A DNA stretch of 64,000 nt from Flammeovirga aprica JL-4 (GTDB taxonomy: Bacteria; Bacteroidota; Bacteroidia; Cytophagales; Flammeovirgaceae). The notes beneath the pieces are model-generated. The model was not told the DNA's origin. It was given only the letters and a program-made list of their open reading frames with translations, and did no database searches. Position 1 is the first letter of the stretch, and every line of letters starts with the position of its first letter. The stretch spans positions 1 to 64,000 of the forward strand of contig NZ_JABANE010000042.1 of NCBI RefSeq assembly GCF_012844305.1, read 5' to 3'. The position numbers and the translations under genes were made by a program. Positions 62,044-64,000 of this stretch are shown piece after piece.

Positions 62044-62067
62044 TCATATGTTTTTTTTCTATTTTTG
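62038..62067 (+). promoter_or_regulatory. Promoter of the MerC-like gene
   Basis: ATTG (62038-62041), 18 bases, TATTTTTG (62060-62067). The -33 overlaps operator C, so a repressor bound there would block it. Expected transcription start is about 25 bases before the ATG at 62099. Confidence 0.6.
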
Positions 62068-62098
62068 TAGCCTAAATACAATTTCATTATTAGTGCAC

Positions 62099-62506
62099 AT
62101 GAATTTATCAACTTATAAATCTGATGTTTTTGGAGCTGTCACAAGTTTTCTGTGTTTGATCCATTGTGTGATTACACCTTTTCTATTTATTGCTGACAGT
62201 TGCAGTATTGCGGCGGATAGTTGTTGTGAGGCGTCACCTTCTTGGTGGAGGCAGTTTGATTATTTGTTTCTATTCATATCACTTATAGCTGTGGTGCAAT
62301 CCTACAGGTCAAGTCATAATAAAATTGTGAAGTTTTTGTTTGTATTGAGTTGGTCGTCATTGTCTTTTGTGATATTAAATGAGAAAATGCATTGGCTAAG
62401 TCTTCATGAAAATACAATTCTATTTCCTTCCATTGGACTGATTGTACTTCATATTTATAATCAAAGAGATTTAAAATCTAGAGGGGAAGAATGCTGTACA
62501 GTATAA
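62099..62506 (+). CDS. MerC-like membrane protein
   Basis: Membrane protein of 135 aa with a MerC-type arrangement: four hydrophobic segments and the cysteine/histidine cluster FLCLIHCVITPFL in the first, then SCSIAADSCCEAS and a CC near the end (EECCTV). MerC and its relatives carry thiophilic metal ions across the membrane. The start is at 62099, where a Met follows the promoter at 62038-62067; an upstream frame from 61943 would cross the operator region and adds an irregular N-terminus. It is divergent from the hmu operon and shares its operator family, so its regulation and perhaps its function in metal homeostasis are linked. Confidence 0.82.
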   Translation: MNLSTYKSDVFGAVTSFLCLIHCVITPFLFIADSCSIAADSCCEASPSWWRQFDYLFLFISLIAVVQSYRSSHNKIVKFLFVLSWSSLSFVILNEKMHWLSLHENTILFPSIGLIVLHIYNQRDLKSRGEECCTV

Positions 62507-62534
62507 TTCAATACTATAGGTTTCAATAAAAAGG

Positions 62535-62572
62535 AAAGCTCACTATTCACCAATGGATACTGGGCTTTTTTT
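62535..62572 (+). terminator. Terminator of the MerC-like gene
   Basis: AAAGCTCA..TATTC pairs with GGATA..TGGGCTTT, with wobbles, followed by seven T. Confidence 0.75.
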
Positions 62573-62680
62573 ATTATGTATGTTGCTGATTTTGAATTGT
62601 AAATGATGAATTCTAAATCTTAAATATTACAAATAGAAGAGTGTTAGAGAGATGAAAAATGTATATTGTGAATTATTGAA

Positions 62681-63826
62681 ATGAGCGACATTAACTACAT
62701 CATGAATCAATCTTCCAACAAACATTTCGAGATCTTAGACGGTCTTAGGGGCGTAGCGGCGGTTATCGTTGTGGCCTTCCATATCCTTGAGGCTTTCGCT
62801 TTGGGGAAAAGAAACGAACAAATTATCAATCACGGTTACTTAGCGGTAGACTTCTTCTTTGTGTTATCCGGTTTTGTGATTGGCTATGCCTATGATAACC
62901 GATGGGATAAAATGACCCTGACAGGTTTCTTCAAAAGAAGAGTAATCAGATTGCAACCTATGGTGATCATCGGTGCCATAGTAGGAGCAGTGACATTTTA
63001 TGCCCAAATCTCGCCAACAGTTTTTCCATTGATAGAAAATACGCCAGTGACTAAAATGTTATTGGTGATGTTGATTGGTTTCACAATGATTCCAGTAGGG
63101 AAATCTTTAGATATCAGAGGATGGGGAGAAATGTACCCACTGAATGGTCCAGGTTGGACACTTTTCTTTGAATACATTGCCTATACGCTTTATGCATTAA
63201 TCTTAAAAAGACTTCCTAATATCATCTTAATGATTTTAGCGGCAATTGCAGGAGCATTATTGATCCACTTTGCTGTAACAAATCCATTAGGAGTGATTGC
63301 AGGCGGTTGGTCATTAGATGGAGAGCAATTGAAAATTGGTTCATTGCGATTAGCTTATCCTTTCCTTTCAGGACTATTGCTTTCAAGGTTTATGAAACCA
63401 AAACATTATAAACATTCATTTCTGGTCACATCAGCTTTAATGTTTACCGTTTTGGCTATTCCAAGTCTAGGATGGAAAGAGACTGCATGGATCAATGGTT
63501 TGTATGAAGCCTTAGTAATCATTATTGTATTTCCATTGATTGTTTACATTGGATCAAATGGTACAATCGAAAGTCCGAAAACTAAAAAGTTAGCAAAATT
63601 CTTAGGAGATATTTCTTATCCGATTTACATCACACATTATCCATTAATCTATATCTACACAAAATGGGTAGTTGATGAAGTGTTGTCTGGAAAAACTTCT
63701 TATACAATGGCAGCAGTTTGGGGAGTTGCTGTATTTGGTAGCTCTATCCTGATGTCATACATTTTCGTCAAATTCTATGATGAACCAGTAAGAAAGTGGT
63801 TAACGAAGAAGTTTTTGAGAAGTTAA
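62681..63826 (+). CDS. Acyltransferase 3 family membrane protein (OafA/YrhL-like)
   Basis: Integral membrane acyltransferase of 381 aa that moves an acetyl or similar group onto an envelope carbohydrate. Seen: the signature EILDGLRGVAAVIVVAFHILEAF with the catalytic-site histidine in VVAFHI, HGYLAVDFFFVLSGFVIGYAYDNR, the FFKRRVIRLQPM arginine segment, and ten or so membrane spans. Acceptor unknown. An internal Met at 62702 (MNQSSNKHFEILDG) is an alternative start. No O-antigen gene is in view. It is followed by palindromic repeats at the window end. Confidence 0.9.
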   Translation: MSDINYIMNQSSNKHFEILDGLRGVAAVIVVAFHILEAFALGKRNEQIINHGYLAVDFFFVLSGFVIGYAYDNRWDKMTLTGFFKRRVIRLQPMVIIGAIVGAVTFYAQISPTVFPLIENTPVTKMLLVMLIGFTMIPVGKSLDIRGWGEMYPLNGPGWTLFFEYIAYTLYALILKRLPNIILMILAAIAGALLIHFAVTNPLGVIAGGWSLDGEQLKIGSLRLAYPFLSGLLLSRFMKPKHYKHSFLVTSALMFTVLAIPSLGWKETAWINGLYEALVIIIVFPLIVYIGSNGTIESPKTKKLAKFLGDISYPIYITHYPLIYIYTKWVVDEVLSGKTSYTMAAVWGVAVFGSSILMSYIFVKFYDEPVRKWLTKKFLRS

Positions 63827-63866
63827 TCAGAATTTATAGGACTTTTTCAAAAAAGAATCAATTCTA

Positions 63867-63927
63867 GCGCAAGTGTTTAGCGAAGCGCCACTTGTGCTTA
63901 CAAATGTTATAAGTCTGAAGACTTATA
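63867..63927. repeat. REP-like palindromes at the window end
   Basis: GCGCAAGTG (63867-63875) pairs with CACTTGTGC (63889-63897) with one mismatch, and TATAAGTCTGAAGACTTATA (63908-63927) has nine-base arms around GA, the same CT-GA-AG centre as palindrome 2 of the 40.6-kb element. Sequence continues beyond the window, so the element may be larger. Confidence 0.55.
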
Positions 63928-64000
63928 GAAATATCATAAAGAGCTAAAAGTCCATAGTTTTTTTTCAGTTATCAGGTCCAAGTCACGCTTTTAGCTTAAG

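Noticed and set aside
61943..62098. N-terminal extension of the MerC-like protein
   Set aside because: It crosses operator C and the promoter and has no family similarity; the Met at 62099 starts the MerC-type domain.
1..64000. tRNA, rRNA, CRISPR arrays, prophage or complete insertion sequences
   Set aside because: I saw no cloverleaf-like genes, no regularly spaced repeats and no transposase, integrase or phage genes by eye; a tRNA or covariance scan could still find something small.

Overview
The window is AT-rich bacterial chromosome from a marine-type member of the Bacteroidota, probably Cytophagales and possibly Flammeovirga-like (the genus is inference). Supporting this are TonB-dependent receptors paired with lipoproteins, a type IX secretion (T9SS) tail, triple-Y/propeller sensors, a DUF6377 (SusR-type) regulator next to GH97, an hmu-type haem locus and several promoters matching the Bacteroidota consensus TTTG-N18-20-TAnnTTTG. 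I count 45 protein genes, one of them only 48 codons long (43409-43555). I saw no rRNA, tRNA, CRISPR, phage or intact insertion sequence.

Layout. 0.1-6 kb: receptor plus DUF4249-like lipoprotein behind a terminator-like hairpin, two tiny Cys-rich membrane proteins divergent from an AraC regulator, and a membrane protein. 6.5-12.6 kb: secreted alpha-L-fucosidase (GH29), DUF6174-like lipoprotein, M13 metallopeptidase, SulP transporter. 13-19 kb: SusR-like regulator, SusB-like GH97 alpha-glucosidase, BamA/TamA-like barrel, small exported repeat protein. 19-25 kb: a beta-glucan locus on the minus strand (Ig-like binding lipoprotein, GH16 glucanase, propeller/triple-Y/LuxR regulator) with long palindromes between genes. 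25-28 kb: mini HExxH membrane protein, GT35 alpha-glucan phosphorylase, small membrane protein. 28-33 kb: AddB-like nuclease and a TPR protein. 33-40 kb: RND efflux operon ending in a LytS/LytTR two-component pair. 40-44 kb: PPK2, viroplasmin-RNase H, GNAT, the 48-aa basic protein and several interspersed repeats. 43.8-51 kb: NarL-type regulator, propeller histidine kinase, SLC45-like sugar transporter, M43 protease with T9SS tail. 51-52.5 kb: pyrH-frr. 52.6-61.9 kb: six-gene hmu-type haem operon, divergent from a MerC-like protein. 62.7-63.8 kb: acyltransferase, then palindromic repeats at the window end.

How it fits together. Three polysaccharide modules (fucosidase; SusR/GH97 for starch or maltodextrin; GH16 for laminarin-type glucan) sit near glycogen/maltodextrin metabolism (GT35) and a sugar permease. 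None carries its own SusC/SusD pair here. Iron is served by the hmu locus, whose promoter and the facing merC-like promoter are covered by three matching palindromes that look like a Fur-family operator. The most interesting leads are that triple operator; a GT35 enzyme with threonine where the PLP lysine should be; a thrice-repeated mini-ORF/terminator cassette; a 22-nt identical AT-rich palindromic repeat family; a sequence shared between the GH16 upstream region and its likely regulator; and the unlisted 48-aa gene with a near-perfect promoter and terminator.
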